From positions 143,003 through 207,002 of the forward strand of contig NZ_JAINFJ010000007.1 in assembly GCF_019966595.1 (NCBI RefSeq): DNA of 64,000 bases, given 5' to 3'. Below are positions 1 to 10,536 of the stretch, one piece after another. The position numbers and the translations under genes are program-made. The notes beneath the pieces are model-generated. The model ran no database searches. It was given only the letters and a program-made list of their open reading frames with translations, and was not told where the DNA came from. Origin of the DNA: Oricola indica. GTDB taxonomy: Bacteria; Pseudomonadota; Alphaproteobacteria; Rhizobiales; Rhizobiaceae. The first letter of the stretch is position 1. Each line of letters begins with the position of its first letter.

Positions 1-2
1 TC

Positions 3-635
3 GTGGGCTTGCCAAAGGCGCTGGCCATCGTCGCGTTGCCCGTGGCCGCGGCCAATCTGGTTCAAATCTGGCAGTTTCGCCGCGCCATGCCCGATCGAAA
101 AATTCTCCTGCCGTTCATTGTCGCGGGCGGGATCGGAACGGCACTGGGCACGTCTCTTCTCATCAGCGTTCCCGAAGTCCTGCTCGAGGTCGGGCTCGCG
201 GCCATCCTGGCCATCTATATCGCGATGCGGCTCATGGCGCCGACGCTGACGCTGCAATCACAGGTCGCGCGACGCCTCGCCGCTCCGGTCGGGTTCGCCG
301 CAGGCCTCTTGCACGGGTTCACCGGCATCTCGGGCCCGATTGGAATCACCTATTTCCACGCACAGCGACCGACGCGGCCGGAATTTATCTTTTCAACCGG
401 TGCCATGTTTTTCGTTTTCACCGCCGTACAGGTTCCGGTGCTCGGCATGACGGGACTTTATTCGGGCGGCATTCTCACGACCGGGCTTCTCGCGCTGCCT
501 GCGGTTGCCTTCGGCCTTTGGGTCGGCAATGTCCTGGCGCGCCGAATTCCGATCAAGCTCTTCGACAATCTGGTGCTTGGGGTTTTGGGCTGGACCGCCC
601 TCGCGCTGCTGTGGCGCGCGTATCATGGCGGTTAG
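3..635 (+). CDS. TauE/SafE family sulfite exporter-like membrane protein (5' truncated)
   Basis: The protein is almost entirely hydrophobic, with about six membrane segments visible. The stretch near residues 95-145 (GLLHGFTGISGPIG and following) resembles the second repeat of TauE/SafE permeases. Family members are about 240-260 residues and this reading frame has 210 and opens at the window edge, so the true start lies upstream and the GTG at base 3 is probably internal. The family exports sulfite, sulfoacetate or other organic anions, but the substrate cannot be read from sequence. It converges with the hydroxylase operon that follows, with a 67-base gap. Confidence 0.75.
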   Translation: MGLPKALAIVALPVAAANLVQIWQFRRAMPDRKILLPFIVAGGIGTALGTSLLISVPEVLLEVGLAAILAIYIAMRLMAPTLTLQSQVARRLAAPVGFAAGLLHGFTGISGPIGITYFHAQRPTRPEFIFSTGAMFFVFTAVQVPVLGMTGLYSGGILTTGLLALPAVAFGLWVGNVLARRIPIKLFDNLVLGVLGWTALALLWRAYHGG

Positions 636-702
636 GTCGCCGCGCGGGACCTTCCGGGATCAGCCGCGCTGCCCCGGAGATCTCACAGTAACGGCGCGCG
701 GG

Positions 703-1503
703 TCAGCCTTTTTGCGCCTCGCATTTTGCGACGAAGGTTTCCAGCGCAGCCGCGAAGGCGTCGGATGCCTCGATGGCGGAAACATGCGCCGCATCGAGGA
801 CCACCATATCCGCGCCTGACGCCAGCGTCACCATCGCTTCCGACCGGGAGACGGGGGCGGATTGGTCATGTGCTCCGGCAATGACAAGCGTGGGACCAGC
901 CCAGGCCGAAAGGGCCGCCGTCGTGTCCCCGCTCTCCAGTGCATGACATGCCGCCGCATAGCCCTCGGGCGGCATTGCTTCCAGCATGGCGCGCACGCGC
1001 GCGGTCTCCTGCGGATTCGAATCGCGCCATCCCTTGGTGAGCCAGCGCTCGAGCGTCGGCGAAACGAGATCGGCGTACCTCCCCTCGCGGGCCGCAAGCG
1101 CACGCTCGCGCCACATATCGGCAGGAGGGAAATTGACGGCGGTATTGGCAAGCACCAGCCCGGCCACGCGTTCCGGTGCCTGATCGGCGAGATGCATCGC
1201 GGTCATGCCGCCAAGCGAGAGGCCGCACAGCACCGCGCTTTCGATGTTTTCCGCGTCCATCACCGCCAGCGCATCCGCTGCGAGGTCTTCGACCGTAAGC
1301 GGCGATGCAGGGATATCGGAAACACCGTGTCCGCGCGCATCAAAGGCGACCGTCAACCGGTCAAGCCGCGCCCGCACTGCGTCCCACATGGTGTGATCGG
1401 CGGCAAACGAATTGAGGAACAATACCGGCAGCCCGTCGCCGTCGCTGCGCGAAACAGCCAGCCCGTGGCCCTCCGGCGTCGTTATCCTGTGTGTTTCTCC
1501 CAC
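703..1503 (-). CDS. alpha/beta hydrolase, 3-oxoadipate enol-lactonase-like
   Basis: An alpha/beta-hydrolase fold enzyme with the nucleophile elbow GLSLGG (Ser about residue 96), an acid Asp in AGAHDQ (about 213) and a His in DAAHVS (about 240). Overall spacing resembles PcaD-type enol-lactone hydrolases. I chose the GTG at 1503 because AGGAG lies seven bases upstream and the family starts here; a TTG at 1542 would add 13 residues and overlap the preceding coxG stop. It is the last gene of the molybdenum hydroxylase operon, so it may hydrolyse a product of that pathway; that role is inferred from context only. Confidence 0.8.
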   Translation of the reverse strand: MGETHRITTPEGHGLAVSRSDGDGLPVLFLNSFAADHTMWDAVRARLDRLTVAFDARGHGVSDIPASPLTVEDLAADALAVMDAENIESAVLCGLSLGGMTAMHLADQAPERVAGLVLANTAVNFPPADMWRERALAAREGRYADLVSPTLERWLTKGWRDSNPQETARVRAMLEAMPPEGYAAACHALESGDTTAALSAWAGPTLVIAGAHDQSAPVSRSEAMVTLASGADMVVLDAAHVSAIEASDAFAAALETFVAKCEAQKG

Positions 1504-1538
1504 CGCTCGTCTCCTCTCGGCTTCGATTGCGGCCGTGC

Positions 1539-2000
1539 TCAACCGGCCGCTTTTTCAGCGCCGAAATGCTTTTTGAGCGCAGTGAAGAATTGTTTTGTCA
1601 GGTGCTTGGCGACAGATTTCAGGACTCGTTGCCCCACTCCGGCCACGAGGCCGCCAATCTCGCCTTCACCTTCGTAGTCCAGCCGCGACTTGCCGGGCTC
1701 CAGTTCGGAGATCGTGAACTTCGCGGTACCGTCGCCGGTGCCCAAAGTGCCGCCACCGGATACCGTGATATGGCAGCTTTCCGGTTCATCCTTGTCGAAA
1801 AGGCGAACCTTGCCATCGAAAGACCCGCCGACAGCCGCGACCTTCAACTGCATCTTGACCTCGTAATCGTCCGGGGCGATTTCTGTCATTTCCTTGCAGC
1901 CGGGAATGCACTCCGTCAGCACCGCCGGCTCCTGCAGCGCATCCCACAGGTCCTGACGGCTGGCGGCGATTTCTTCGCTGCCGGAGAGTTCCATCTTCAT
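1539..2000 (-). CDS. CoxG-type SRPBCC protein (carbon monoxide dehydrogenase subunit G family)
   Basis: A 153-residue protein beginning MKMELSGSEEI and containing the CoxG-typical stretch around PAVLTECIPGCKEM and GKVRLFDKDEPESC. CoxG proteins have an SRPBCC (START-like) fold and, in CO-oxidising bacteria, help recruit Mo-hydroxylases to the membrane or bind quinones. The start overlaps the preceding amidohydrolase stop by four bases (ATGA), so it is translationally coupled. Its position beside CoxM/S/L-like subunits supports a service role for that enzyme; it does not by itself imply CO oxidation. Confidence 0.88.
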   Translation of the reverse strand: MKMELSGSEEIAASRQDLWDALQEPAVLTECIPGCKEMTEIAPDDYEVKMQLKVAAVGGSFDGKVRLFDKDEPESCHITVSGGGTLGTGDGTAKFTISELEPGKSRLDYEGEGEIGGLVAGVGQRVLKSVAKHLTKQFFTALKKHFGAEKAAG

Positions 2001-2983
2001 CGGGTTTCTCCCATCAGTTCGAGAGCAAGACCGGATTCGATACGGAGGCGCTGTTCCGGGGTCAGCTGAACGCCATCCAGGATTTCACGCGGCTTCGGAT
2101 CGCCAATCGGAAACGGCATGTCGGACCCCAGCATGATGCGGTCGGCGCCGACGCAGTCGATCAGCAATTGCAGTGCACGGGGGTCATGCAGAAGCGTGTC
2201 GTAATAGAGCAGTGACATCGCCTTGACCGGGTCTGCCATGTCTTCGGGATGAAGCGCATGGTTGTGGCGCAGCCGGCCGATAACATACGGCAACGCGGCA
2301 CCGCCGATTCCAACGACGATCTTGGCATTCGAGTATTTCTCGACGTGACCGGAATATATGATCCGCGTTACCGCGATCAGGCTGTCGGTGATACGTCCCA
2401 GCGCGTTCGGCATGCCGAAGTCATGCACCCTGTCGTCGCCCGCATCGAACACGGGATGGATGGCAACAATGGAGCCGAGATCGTGGGCCGCCTGCCAGAA
2501 GGCATCCAGCGCGGGATCGTCGAGCTCGCCACCGCCATTGTTCGGTTGCGTGCCGATCATCGTCCCTGAAAATCCGGCTTCATGCGCCTCGCGGAGCACT
2601 TCCGCCGCCGCCGCCCCATCCTGGGTCGGCGTTACGGAGAGACCGACGAAACGACCGCCGTTTTCCTTTCCGGCGGCCAGAAGATGGGCGTTGATGGTGC
2701 GCGCCCAGGCCTTGCCTTCCTCGGTGGGCAGGTCATTTCCGAACATGTCGAGCCATCCGGCGACGACCTGCCGATCGATTCCCTGCTCATCCATCCAGCC
2801 AAGGCGTTTCTCGATATTCGTGAGGCCGGGCGAAACCGGACGCGTCGCCTTCTTGCCGGAGAAGGAAAAGCTCACGCTCCCGTCCTTCGGCGTGATCGCG
2901 ACGCTCGGGAACTCCGATGCGCGATCCTGAAGTTCCTCCAGAAGCTTCGGCGGTACCAGATGGGCGTGGGCGTCGATGATCAT
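1997..2983 (-). CDS. amidohydrolase family metal-dependent hydrolase/decarboxylase (ACMSD-like)
   Basis: The protein opens MIIDAHAHL, the metal-binding HxH of the amidohydrolase superfamily, and ends with the family signature GADRIMLGSDMPFPIGDP holding the conserved Asp. This arrangement is usual in 2-amino-3-carboxymuconate-semialdehyde decarboxylase and related non-oxidative decarboxylases or hydrolases of aromatic degradation. The ATG at 2983 overlaps the upstream stop by four bases and has AAGGAGA before it, so I reject the longer frame that runs up to 3169. In the operon it follows the Mo-hydroxylase large subunit and probably acts on a hydroxylated ring or ring-cleavage product (inference). 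Confidence 0.85.
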   Translation of the reverse strand: MIIDAHAHLVPPKLLEELQDRASEFPSVAITPKDGSVSFSFSGKKATRPVSPGLTNIEKRLGWMDEQGIDRQVVAGWLDMFGNDLPTEEGKAWARTINAHLLAAGKENGGRFVGLSVTPTQDGAAAAEVLREAHEAGFSGTMIGTQPNNGGGELDDPALDAFWQAAHDLGSIVAIHPVFDAGDDRVHDFGMPNALGRITDSLIAVTRIIYSGHVEKYSNAKIVVGIGGAALPYVIGRLRHNHALHPEDMADPVKAMSLLYYDTLLHDPRALQLLIDCVGADRIMLGSDMPFPIGDPKPREILDGVQLTPEQRLRIESGLALELMGETR

Positions 2984-5376
2984 GTGTTCTCCTTGGCCGA
3001 AGCGATGGCATCGCTGATTGCGCTCATCCGGATCGGCAGTTTGTTCAGGTGGATATTCCAGGGGCGGAGCGCATCGTGGATCGCGCCGGAGATCGCCGCC
3101 GGCGCACCCAGATATCCGCTTTCGCCCGAACCCTTCTGACCGAATTCGGTGAAGGGCGACGGGGTGCAATGGTGCACAATCTCGACCTCTGGCACCTCGT
3201 TTGACGAAGGCATCAGATAGTCGAGGAAGCTCTGGGTCATCAGATGACCCTCCGCGTCATAGGAAAATTCCTCGAGCAGGGCCGCGCCGATCCCGTGAGC
3301 GATACCGCCCAGCGTCATGCCCTTGACGATGTGCGGATTGATGACCGTGCCGCAGTCGTGACCGATGATGTAGCGCCGGATCTCAGGCTTCGCGAGCACC
3401 GGGTCGAATGCCATCAGCACGACATGAAACTCGAAGGAGTAGCAGGGGTACATCTGAGCCTTACCGTCCTTCGGAAGAGCAACGCCCGTGGGAACCTGCT
3501 GGATGAAACTGGCGGTCAGGCCCGGATTGGTGCCTTCCGGCAGGTCGTGGAAACGCCGGTGCGCTATGTCCACCACCTCACTCCATTCGACCGTCCGTCC
3601 GTCCGGCCCCCGCACGACGCCCTCGGCATAGGTCACGGCGTCGGGCGCCACGCCCATCGAATGGGCGGCGATGGCGGAAATCTGGCGCTTGATATCGCGC
3701 GCGGCATTTGCCGCCGCGCCGCCAAGCATGATCGCCATGCGGCTGCCAACCGGCGAGTTGCCGGGCAGAGAACCGAGACTGTCCGGCCTCACGACACGAA
3801 TGCGGTCGGGGTCGATTTCGAGCACTTCACCGACAACGGTCGCCGCCAGCGTCTCGTGCCCCTGCCCCGAACTCGTGGTGTGGATTGTCACCGTGACGTC
3901 GCCGAGCGCATCGACATTCACGCGGCTGCCTTCCATCCAGGTGGATGTGCGGTTCTTGGGATTGAGAAGCGGTTCGAAAGATGAGTTGCCGCCGGACGGC
4001 TCGAGGCAGGCGGCTATTCCGATTCCCGCGCAGAGGCCGTCCGCACGCAGTCGGTCGCGTTCGGCGACGATGTCCTCATAGCCCGATTGCGCCAATACCT
4101 TGTCGACCACCGCATGATAGTCGCCGCTGTCGTACTTGCTGCCGGATGGGATCTCCCACGGAAACTCGTCCGACCGGATGAAGTTCTTGCGCCTCAGCGC
4201 GATCCGATCCATGCCGAGGTGCTCGGCAACCCGGTCCATCATGGTTTCCAGCGCATAATTGGTCGGAGACTGGCCGAAGCCGCGCACCGCCTCCTGGACC
4301 GCCTTGTTCGTGGTCACCGATTGCGCGCGATACTGCACCGAGTTGATGCGATAGGGGCCAACGATCGCTCCGATCGGCTTGCCGAGCTGGAATGGCGCAC
4401 GACCAGCGTAGGCGCCGGCATTGTCGAGCGCACGCATCTTCATCGCGTTGATCGTGCCATCGCGGTCAAAGGCAACCCCGATGTCGAAAATCCGTTCCGG
4501 ACCGTGCGCGTCGCCCGAGCGCATGTTTTCGAGGCGATCCTCGATAAGGCGAACCGGGCGTCCGAGCTTGCGCGCCAGATAAGCGGCCAGAACCGTGTGC
4601 TTGATCCCGCGCTTCACTCCGTAGGAACCGCCGACATCGACATCGTAATACACGCGAACGTCATTGCCGCGCAGGCCAAGCGCGCGGGCAATCTGGTCGG
4701 CGTATTTCGGCATCTGGATCGAGGCCCAGACTTCCAGCACGTTTTCCCAGGCGTTCCACTCACAGATCACGCCGAATGTCTCGATCGGCACGGTGGAGTT
4801 GCGACCCCAGGTCACGCGCAGTTTGAGCGTTTCGTCGCTCCTGGCGAAATCGTCCTCGACAGGGCCCCAGTCGAAGGTACGGTCGAGCAGGACATTGGAA
4901 CCGTGCGACGGATGGACCGGGGTGGAATCCGCTTCCATCGCCTTTTCGGGATCCATCACGTAGCCGAGCTTCTCGCCCTTGACCTTGACCTTTTCCGCCG
5001 CGTCTTCGGCGAGCGCCCGGCTGGTCGCGACCACGGCCGCAACCCATTCCCCGGCATATCGGTTCTGCCCGACGGCAAGCGGGAAACGGCGCACTTCCGG
5101 GGTATCGAGGCCATTCATCAGCGGATTGACGGCGTTGGAAAGTTCGTTTCCGTCCACGACAGCGACCACGCCTTCCATCGCCAGCGCCTCTGACGCATCG
5201 ATGTCCTCTATGGTCGCTGCGGGATGCTGGCTGGCGACGAGCGCCACGTGCAGCATGCCCGGACGCTCGATGTCCTGCACGAAATGGCCTGCACCGGCAA
5301 CAAAGCGGGTGTCCTCGCGGACACGACGATCCGACGAAACGTAACGGCCGGAAAATGGTTTGGCGTGCTCGTTCAT
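2980..5376 (-). CDS. xanthine dehydrogenase family molybdopterin-binding large subunit (CoxL-like)
   Basis: A 798-residue molybdenum-cofactor subunit of the xanthine oxidase family with aldehyde-oxidase a/b hammerhead region (about 20-135) and the cofactor domain after it. The catalytic base is visible in GQKGSGESGYLG (Glu about 752). The active-site loop reads QEAVRGFGQSP (about 361-371) instead of the form I CO dehydrogenase loop AYxCSFR or the form II loop AYRGAGR, so this is not expected to oxidise CO. It overlaps the small-subunit stop by four bases. Together with the iron-sulfur and FAD subunits it should form a heterotrimeric dehydrogenase hydroxylating an unknown organic substrate. 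Confidence 0.9.
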   Translation of the reverse strand: MNEHAKPFSGRYVSSDRRVREDTRFVAGAGHFVQDIERPGMLHVALVASQHPAATIEDIDASEALAMEGVVAVVDGNELSNAVNPLMNGLDTPEVRRFPLAVGQNRYAGEWVAAVVATSRALAEDAAEKVKVKGEKLGYVMDPEKAMEADSTPVHPSHGSNVLLDRTFDWGPVEDDFARSDETLKLRVTWGRNSTVPIETFGVICEWNAWENVLEVWASIQMPKYADQIARALGLRGNDVRVYYDVDVGGSYGVKRGIKHTVLAAYLARKLGRPVRLIEDRLENMRSGDAHGPERIFDIGVAFDRDGTINAMKMRALDNAGAYAGRAPFQLGKPIGAIVGPYRINSVQYRAQSVTTNKAVQEAVRGFGQSPTNYALETMMDRVAEHLGMDRIALRRKNFIRSDEFPWEIPSGSKYDSGDYHAVVDKVLAQSGYEDIVAERDRLRADGLCAGIGIAACLEPSGGNSSFEPLLNPKNRTSTWMEGSRVNVDALGDVTVTIHTTSSGQGHETLAATVVGEVLEIDPDRIRVVRPDSLGSLPGNSPVGSRMAIMLGGAAANAARDIKRQISAIAAHSMGVAPDAVTYAEGVVRGPDGRTVEWSEVVDIAHRRFHDLPEGTNPGLTASFIQQVPTGVALPKDGKAQMYPCYSFEFHVVLMAFDPVLAKPEIRRYIIGHDCGTVINPHIVKGMTLGGIAHGIGAALLEEFSYDAEGHLMTQSFLDYLMPSSNEVPEVEIVHHCTPSPFTEFGQKGSGESGYLGAPAAISGAIHDALRPWNIHLNKLPIRMSAISDAIASAKENT

Positions 5377-5870
5377 TGGCCTGCCTCCACCGCCGCAGCG
5401 TTGCTTTCACGCAACCGCCTGGCCGCGAGCCGCACCGCTTCGACGATCTGCCCGTAGCCGGTGCAACGGCAGATATTGCCCGAGATCGCTTCGCGGATCT
5501 CTTCGTCTGACGGGTCGCGATTCTTGGCCAGCAAGGTCTTTGCAGCGAGGATCATGCCCGGCGTGCAATAGCCGCATTGCAGGCCGTGGGTGGCACAGAA
5601 GCTGTCCTGTATGATGTCCATTTCGCCAGGCGCCGGCGCGACGCCTTCGATGGTCGTCACCTCCGTCCCGTCGCACTGAACGCCGAGTATGAGGCAGGAG
5701 CGCACGGCTTCCCCGTCAATTTCCACGGTACAGGCACCGCATACACCATGCTCGCACCCGGCATGCGTGCCCTTGAGACCGAGTTCATCGCGCAGCGCAT
5801 CAAGCAGCGTCACGCGTGGCTCGACATCGATTTGGACCTGCTGGCCGTTGACTGTGAGGTTTGTTTTCAT
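5373..5870 (-). CDS. (2Fe-2S)-binding small subunit of molybdenum hydroxylase (CoxS-like)
   Basis: A 165-residue protein with two [2Fe-2S] clusters: a plant-ferredoxin-type site with Cys 39, 44, 47 and 59 (GCEHGVCGACT) and an all-helical site with Cys 99, 102, 134 and 136 (CGYCTPGM and ICRCTGY). This is the electron-transfer subunit linking the molybdenum centre to the FAD subunit. The ATG at 5870 overlaps the FAD subunit stop by four bases, which fixes the start; the open frame further upstream is not coding. Confidence 0.94.
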   Translation of the reverse strand: MKTNLTVNGQQVQIDVEPRVTLLDALRDELGLKGTHAGCEHGVCGACTVEIDGEAVRSCLILGVQCDGTEVTTIEGVAPAPGEMDIIQDSFCATHGLQCGYCTPGMILAAKTLLAKNRDPSDEEIREAISGNICRCTGYGQIVEAVRLAARRLRESNAAAVEAGQ

Positions 5871-6739
5871 GCCGCCTCTCCCATTGCGGCCACGCGCGCG
5901 TCTTCCAGCGCCTGCCCGGCGAGACGCGCGGCGGCACGGCGGCGATAGCTCGCCGTGGCGTGAAGATCCTCGACGCATTCGAGATCCTCGAGCGCCGTTT
6001 CGACCGCGTCCTGAATATCCTTCTCGCCGAGACCGGTTCCCGCGAGACCCGACACATCGACAGCAACCGGGACATCGCCGACTGCGCCGATGCCCAGCAA
6101 GGCCTCGATGCATTTTCCCTCTGCATCCAGCACGACCTGCGCGCCGGCGGAGGCAAAGGCATAGTCACTGCGCCGGGACGCCACTTCACGGAACCCGGCT
6201 CCGACGCGACCGGACGGCCGTTTCGGGAAGATGACGCGTGTCAGGAGACCGCCCATCGGGGCCATTGTGACAGTGGGACCGATGAAGAAGTCTTCGGGCG
6301 TCATCACCTCTTCCTCACCGTCGGCGAGGAAGACGATCCGGGCATCCAGTATGGTTGCGGCGAGCGCGATCTCCGCGGACGGATCACCATGGGCAACGGA
6401 TCCACCCACAGTGCCGCGTGCGCGGGTCGGCGGGTGGCCGACGTTCGGAAGCGCCGCCGCGAGCAGCGGCACCTCACGGGCGATCAAATCCGAGCGCAAG
6501 GCGACCGCCTGACGCACGGCCGCACCGATGGCGATGCCTTCGCCGGAATCCTCTATGGCGCCCAATTCGTCGAGCCGAGTGATGTCCACCAGCAACGACG
6601 GACGGGCGAGCCGCATGGCGAGCATGGGCACGAGCGTCTGGCCACCGGCCAGCACACGCGCCTCCGCGTCGTCCGCCAGCGCTTCGCAAGCCTCCGTCAC
6701 GGAGGCCGGGCGCAGATAGTTGAATGGGGCCGCTTTCAC
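5867..6739 (-). CDS. FAD-binding medium subunit of molybdenum hydroxylase (CoxM-like)
   Basis: A 290-residue flavoprotein subunit with the two FAD pyrophosphate motifs of the CoxM/CutM family, AGGQT (31-35) and TVGGS (110-114), followed by the CO dehydrogenase flavoprotein C-terminal domain. The gene order M-S-L is that of cox-type clusters. It is coupled to the small subunit by a four-base overlap and lies 31 bases after the NIPSNAP gene. Confidence 0.93.
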   Translation of the reverse strand: MKAAPFNYLRPASVTEACEALADDAEARVLAGGQTLVPMLAMRLARPSLLVDITRLDELGAIEDSGEGIAIGAAVRQAVALRSDLIAREVPLLAAALPNVGHPPTRARGTVGGSVAHGDPSAEIALAATILDARIVFLADGEEEVMTPEDFFIGPTVTMAPMGGLLTRVIFPKRPSGRVGAGFREVASRRSDYAFASAGAQVVLDAEGKCIEALLGIGAVGDVPVAVDVSGLAGTGLGEKDIQDAVETALEDLECVEDLHATASYRRRAAARLAGQALEDARVAAMGEAA

Positions 6740-6770
6740 GACATACTCCTCCAGAGGCCTCCCGGGACGG

Positions 6771-7091
6771 TCAGCTGTTCGGCAGTCCGGGAACCAGCGG
6801 CTTCAGCACCGTTTTGTGCTGCTTGGCGATCAGAGGACCATTGGCCTCGGAAGCCGCCTTCGCAGCCTTCCAGCCCTCGTCGCCTCCGAACGACGCCCAA
6901 GCCTTGTCACGGGCTTCCTCGTCTTCGTAACGCGTCAGGTAGGTCAGCATGCCACTGTCGGCATCGGTGAACACACCAAGCAGTTCAATGCCGTGCCCCG
7001 GCAGGCGCGGCACCACTTCCTCGATGAAACGCTGCCGCACTTTGTCCGCACATCCTTCGACGTGCTCATAGACACGCATTTCATATAGCAT
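6771..7091 (-). CDS. NIPSNAP family protein
   Basis: A 106-residue protein opening MLYEMRVYEH, a typical NIPSNAP (dimeric alpha-beta barrel) start, and containing YLTRYEDEEARDKAWASF, which resembles the second half of the fold. NIPSNAP-fold proteins are often found in aromatic or heterocycle degradation clusters as small monooxygenase-like or accessory proteins; no catalytic residue can be assigned. It is the first gene of the molybdenum hydroxylase operon, and the operon promoter should lie in the 7092-7330 gap shared with the divergent MocR gene. Confidence 0.8.
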   Translation of the reverse strand: MLYEMRVYEHVEGCADKVRQRFIEEVVPRLPGHGIELLGVFTDADSGMLTYLTRYEDEEARDKAWASFGGDEGWKAAKAASEANGPLIAKQHKTVLKPLVPGLPNS

Positions 7092-7286
7092 TGGAATGAC
7101 CCACTAACACAATGTTTCTCAATTTGCCCAACGGTACAATGACAATGCGATATGTCAAACGGAAAGTTATACAATTAGTGGTTTAATTTCCAGATTCCTT
7201 TGGACGCAATGCAACAATCCATATGCGGCAGCGCAAAAAAGACGGCGAACACGTGCGGATACCGTCTCCGGGAAGGAAAATGTTGC

Positions 7287-7304
7287 GACAATCCGAAAAT
7301 TGTC
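7287..7304. promoter_or_regulatory. inverted repeat, possible regulator site (GACAAT-N6-ATTGTC)
   Basis: Perfect six-base arms GACAAT and ATTGTC separated by six bases, about 30 bases before the chosen start of the MocR gene and inside the divergent promoter region. ACAATG words recur several times in the same gap. It is a candidate MocR site, but MocR proteins often bind direct repeats, so the assignment is weak. Confidence 0.35.
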
Positions 7305-7333
7305 CTATTCGTCGAAAAAGCGCAGAGGATGCA

Positions 7334-8704
7334 ATGGACTGGTACCCGACACTCCCTTTCGGCGAGGGCCCACGCTACGTTCAGATCGTCGCCGCCCTGA
7401 AAAGCGACATCGCGAGTGGCCGGGTTGCCGGCGGCCAACGCCTGCCCACCCACAGGGAGATGGCGTCCCAGCTCGGATTGAGCGTGGGAACGATTTCCAA
7501 AGCCTACGCGCTTGCCGAACGTCAACGCCTTATTTCGGGGCAAGTCGGGCGCGGCACATTCGTGCTGCCGCCTGCAAACAATATCGGCGTCGTCGAATCG
7601 ACGACTGGCGCGGAGCAGGTCAATATGGCCCTGAACGCGCCTCCGGCCACCGGTGAGGCCGCGATCTTTGCGAAGGTCCTCACCGAGATCGCGGCGGATG
7701 ACGATTTTCCGTCGTTGCTGAGCTACCTGCCGCACCAGGGTATAAGACGGCACCGCGCGGCGGTTGCCGGGTGGCTCGGACGGCATGGAACCGCCGTTGA
7801 GCAGAGCGACATCTACATTACCAACGGCGCGCAGCATGCCATCTCCGTTTCGCTCCGTCTTCTGGCGCGGCCCGGAACACCGGTCCTGGCCGAGAACCTC
7901 CCCTATTCGGGGCTGACCGCTCTCGCACTCATGGAAGATTATGTGCTGCACGGCGTGGCGATGGATAACCACGGGCTCGTTCCCGACGCCCTGGATGCCG
8001 CGTTGCGAGAAACGGGCTCCAAGGTTCTGTGCTGCACGCCCACGATCCAGACCGCGACCGGTTCGATCATGCCGACGGAGCGCCGTCGCGAGATCGCCGA
8101 GATCATTCGTCGCCATGACGCGTGGATCATCGAGGACGACGTGTACAGTTTCCTCTGTCCCAATCCGCCGCCAACGCTTTCGTCCTTCCTGCCCGAGCGA
8201 TCATTCTACGTGATCAGTTTCGCGAAATGTCTGATGCCCGGGCTCAGGATCGGCGCATTGCACGCGCCCGCCGCGTTCCGCGACAGGATTGTCAATGCCA
8301 TCCGCTCCACCGGCTGGATGGCGAACGCGATCATGAGCGAAGCCGTTGTGAGGATGATCGAAAGCGGCGCGCTCGAAAGCCAGATCCGGCTGAAGCGCAA
8401 TGCGGCCGCGGAAAGAACGATGCTGGCGCAGAGCATTCTGGGCAGCTATCTGCACTCGACGGCGGTGCCCGCTTTCCACGCATGGCTCACCATGCCCGCG
8501 GGGCGAACCACGACAAGTCTCGCCGCTCAGGCCGCGTTCCGCGGCATTACGCTGGCAACGCCGAGCCCGCTGAGCGCCGCATCAGGCGTCGCGCCGGGCA
8601 TTCGCGTGTGCCTCGGCGCGGCACAAACGCCCGAGAAACTCAGCTCGGCCCTGCACGTTCTGGGATCGATTCTTCGGGAGTCTGAGGAAATGGCGTTCGT
8701 CTGA
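7334..8704 (+). CDS. MocR-type (GntR HTH plus aminotransferase-like) transcriptional regulator
   Basis: The N-terminus MDWYPTLPFGEGPRYVQI followed by RLPTHREMASQLGLSVGTIS is the GntR winged helix of MocR/PdxR regulators. The rest is a fold-type I aminotransferase domain with IIEDDVYSF (PLP-ring Asp) and SFAKCLMPGLRIG (PLP Lys). I chose the ATG at 7334 because family members begin at this motif; an ATG at 7280 would add 18 residues. It is divergent from the molybdenum hydroxylase operon and is its likely regulator, with an amino acid or PLP adduct as effector in characterised relatives. Confidence 0.9.
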   Translation: MDWYPTLPFGEGPRYVQIVAALKSDIASGRVAGGQRLPTHREMASQLGLSVGTISKAYALAERQRLISGQVGRGTFVLPPANNIGVVESTTGAEQVNMALNAPPATGEAAIFAKVLTEIAADDDFPSLLSYLPHQGIRRHRAAVAGWLGRHGTAVEQSDIYITNGAQHAISVSLRLLARPGTPVLAENLPYSGLTALALMEDYVLHGVAMDNHGLVPDALDAALRETGSKVLCCTPTIQTATGSIMPTERRREIAEIIRRHDAWIIEDDVYSFLCPNPPPTLSSFLPERSFYVISFAKCLMPGLRIGALHAPAAFRDRIVNAIRSTGWMANAIMSEAVVRMIESGALESQIRLKRNAAAERTMLAQSILGSYLHSTAVPAFHAWLTMPAGRTTTSLAAQAAFRGITLATPSPLSAASGVAPGIRVCLGAAQTPEKLSSALHVLGSILRESEEMAFV

Positions 8705-8777
8705 ACGCGCCAATCCAATGCGGCCGGACTGAAACTCGCCCGCGCCGGAATTTCTCCAAAGCCGACGCCTACGTCCC

Positions 8778-10349
<1,572 letters not shown>

Positions 10350-10444
10350 GAAGCGGCTTTAATGCGAGTCCGCCCGGCTTTCAATTGCTGCGCTGCAATG
10401 CCCACCGGGATTTGAGGTAGTGGGGCGGCTTGAGTTCTGCGCTT

Positions 10445-10494
10445 CCTTCTCCCCGCGAGCGGGGAGAAGGTGGTCCGAAGGACCGGATGAGGGG
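10445..10494 (+). repeat. rhizobial-type palindromic intergenic repeat, unit A
   Basis: Perfect 11-base arms (CCTTCTCCCCG and CGGGGAGAAGG) around a CGAG loop, followed by a smaller GGTCC/GGACC hairpin and GGATGAGGGG. Elements with this layout are common in intergenic regions of Rhizobiales. Confidence 0.75.
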
Positions 10495-10536
10495 CTCGCT
10501 CGGTGGATGGACACAGGACACAATACCGTGCTCTTC

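Noticed and set aside
2980..5376. Naming the molybdenum enzyme an aerobic CO dehydrogenase
   Set aside because: Neither the form I loop AYxCSFR nor the form II loop AYRGAGR is present, and the cluster has ring-degradation-type enzymes.
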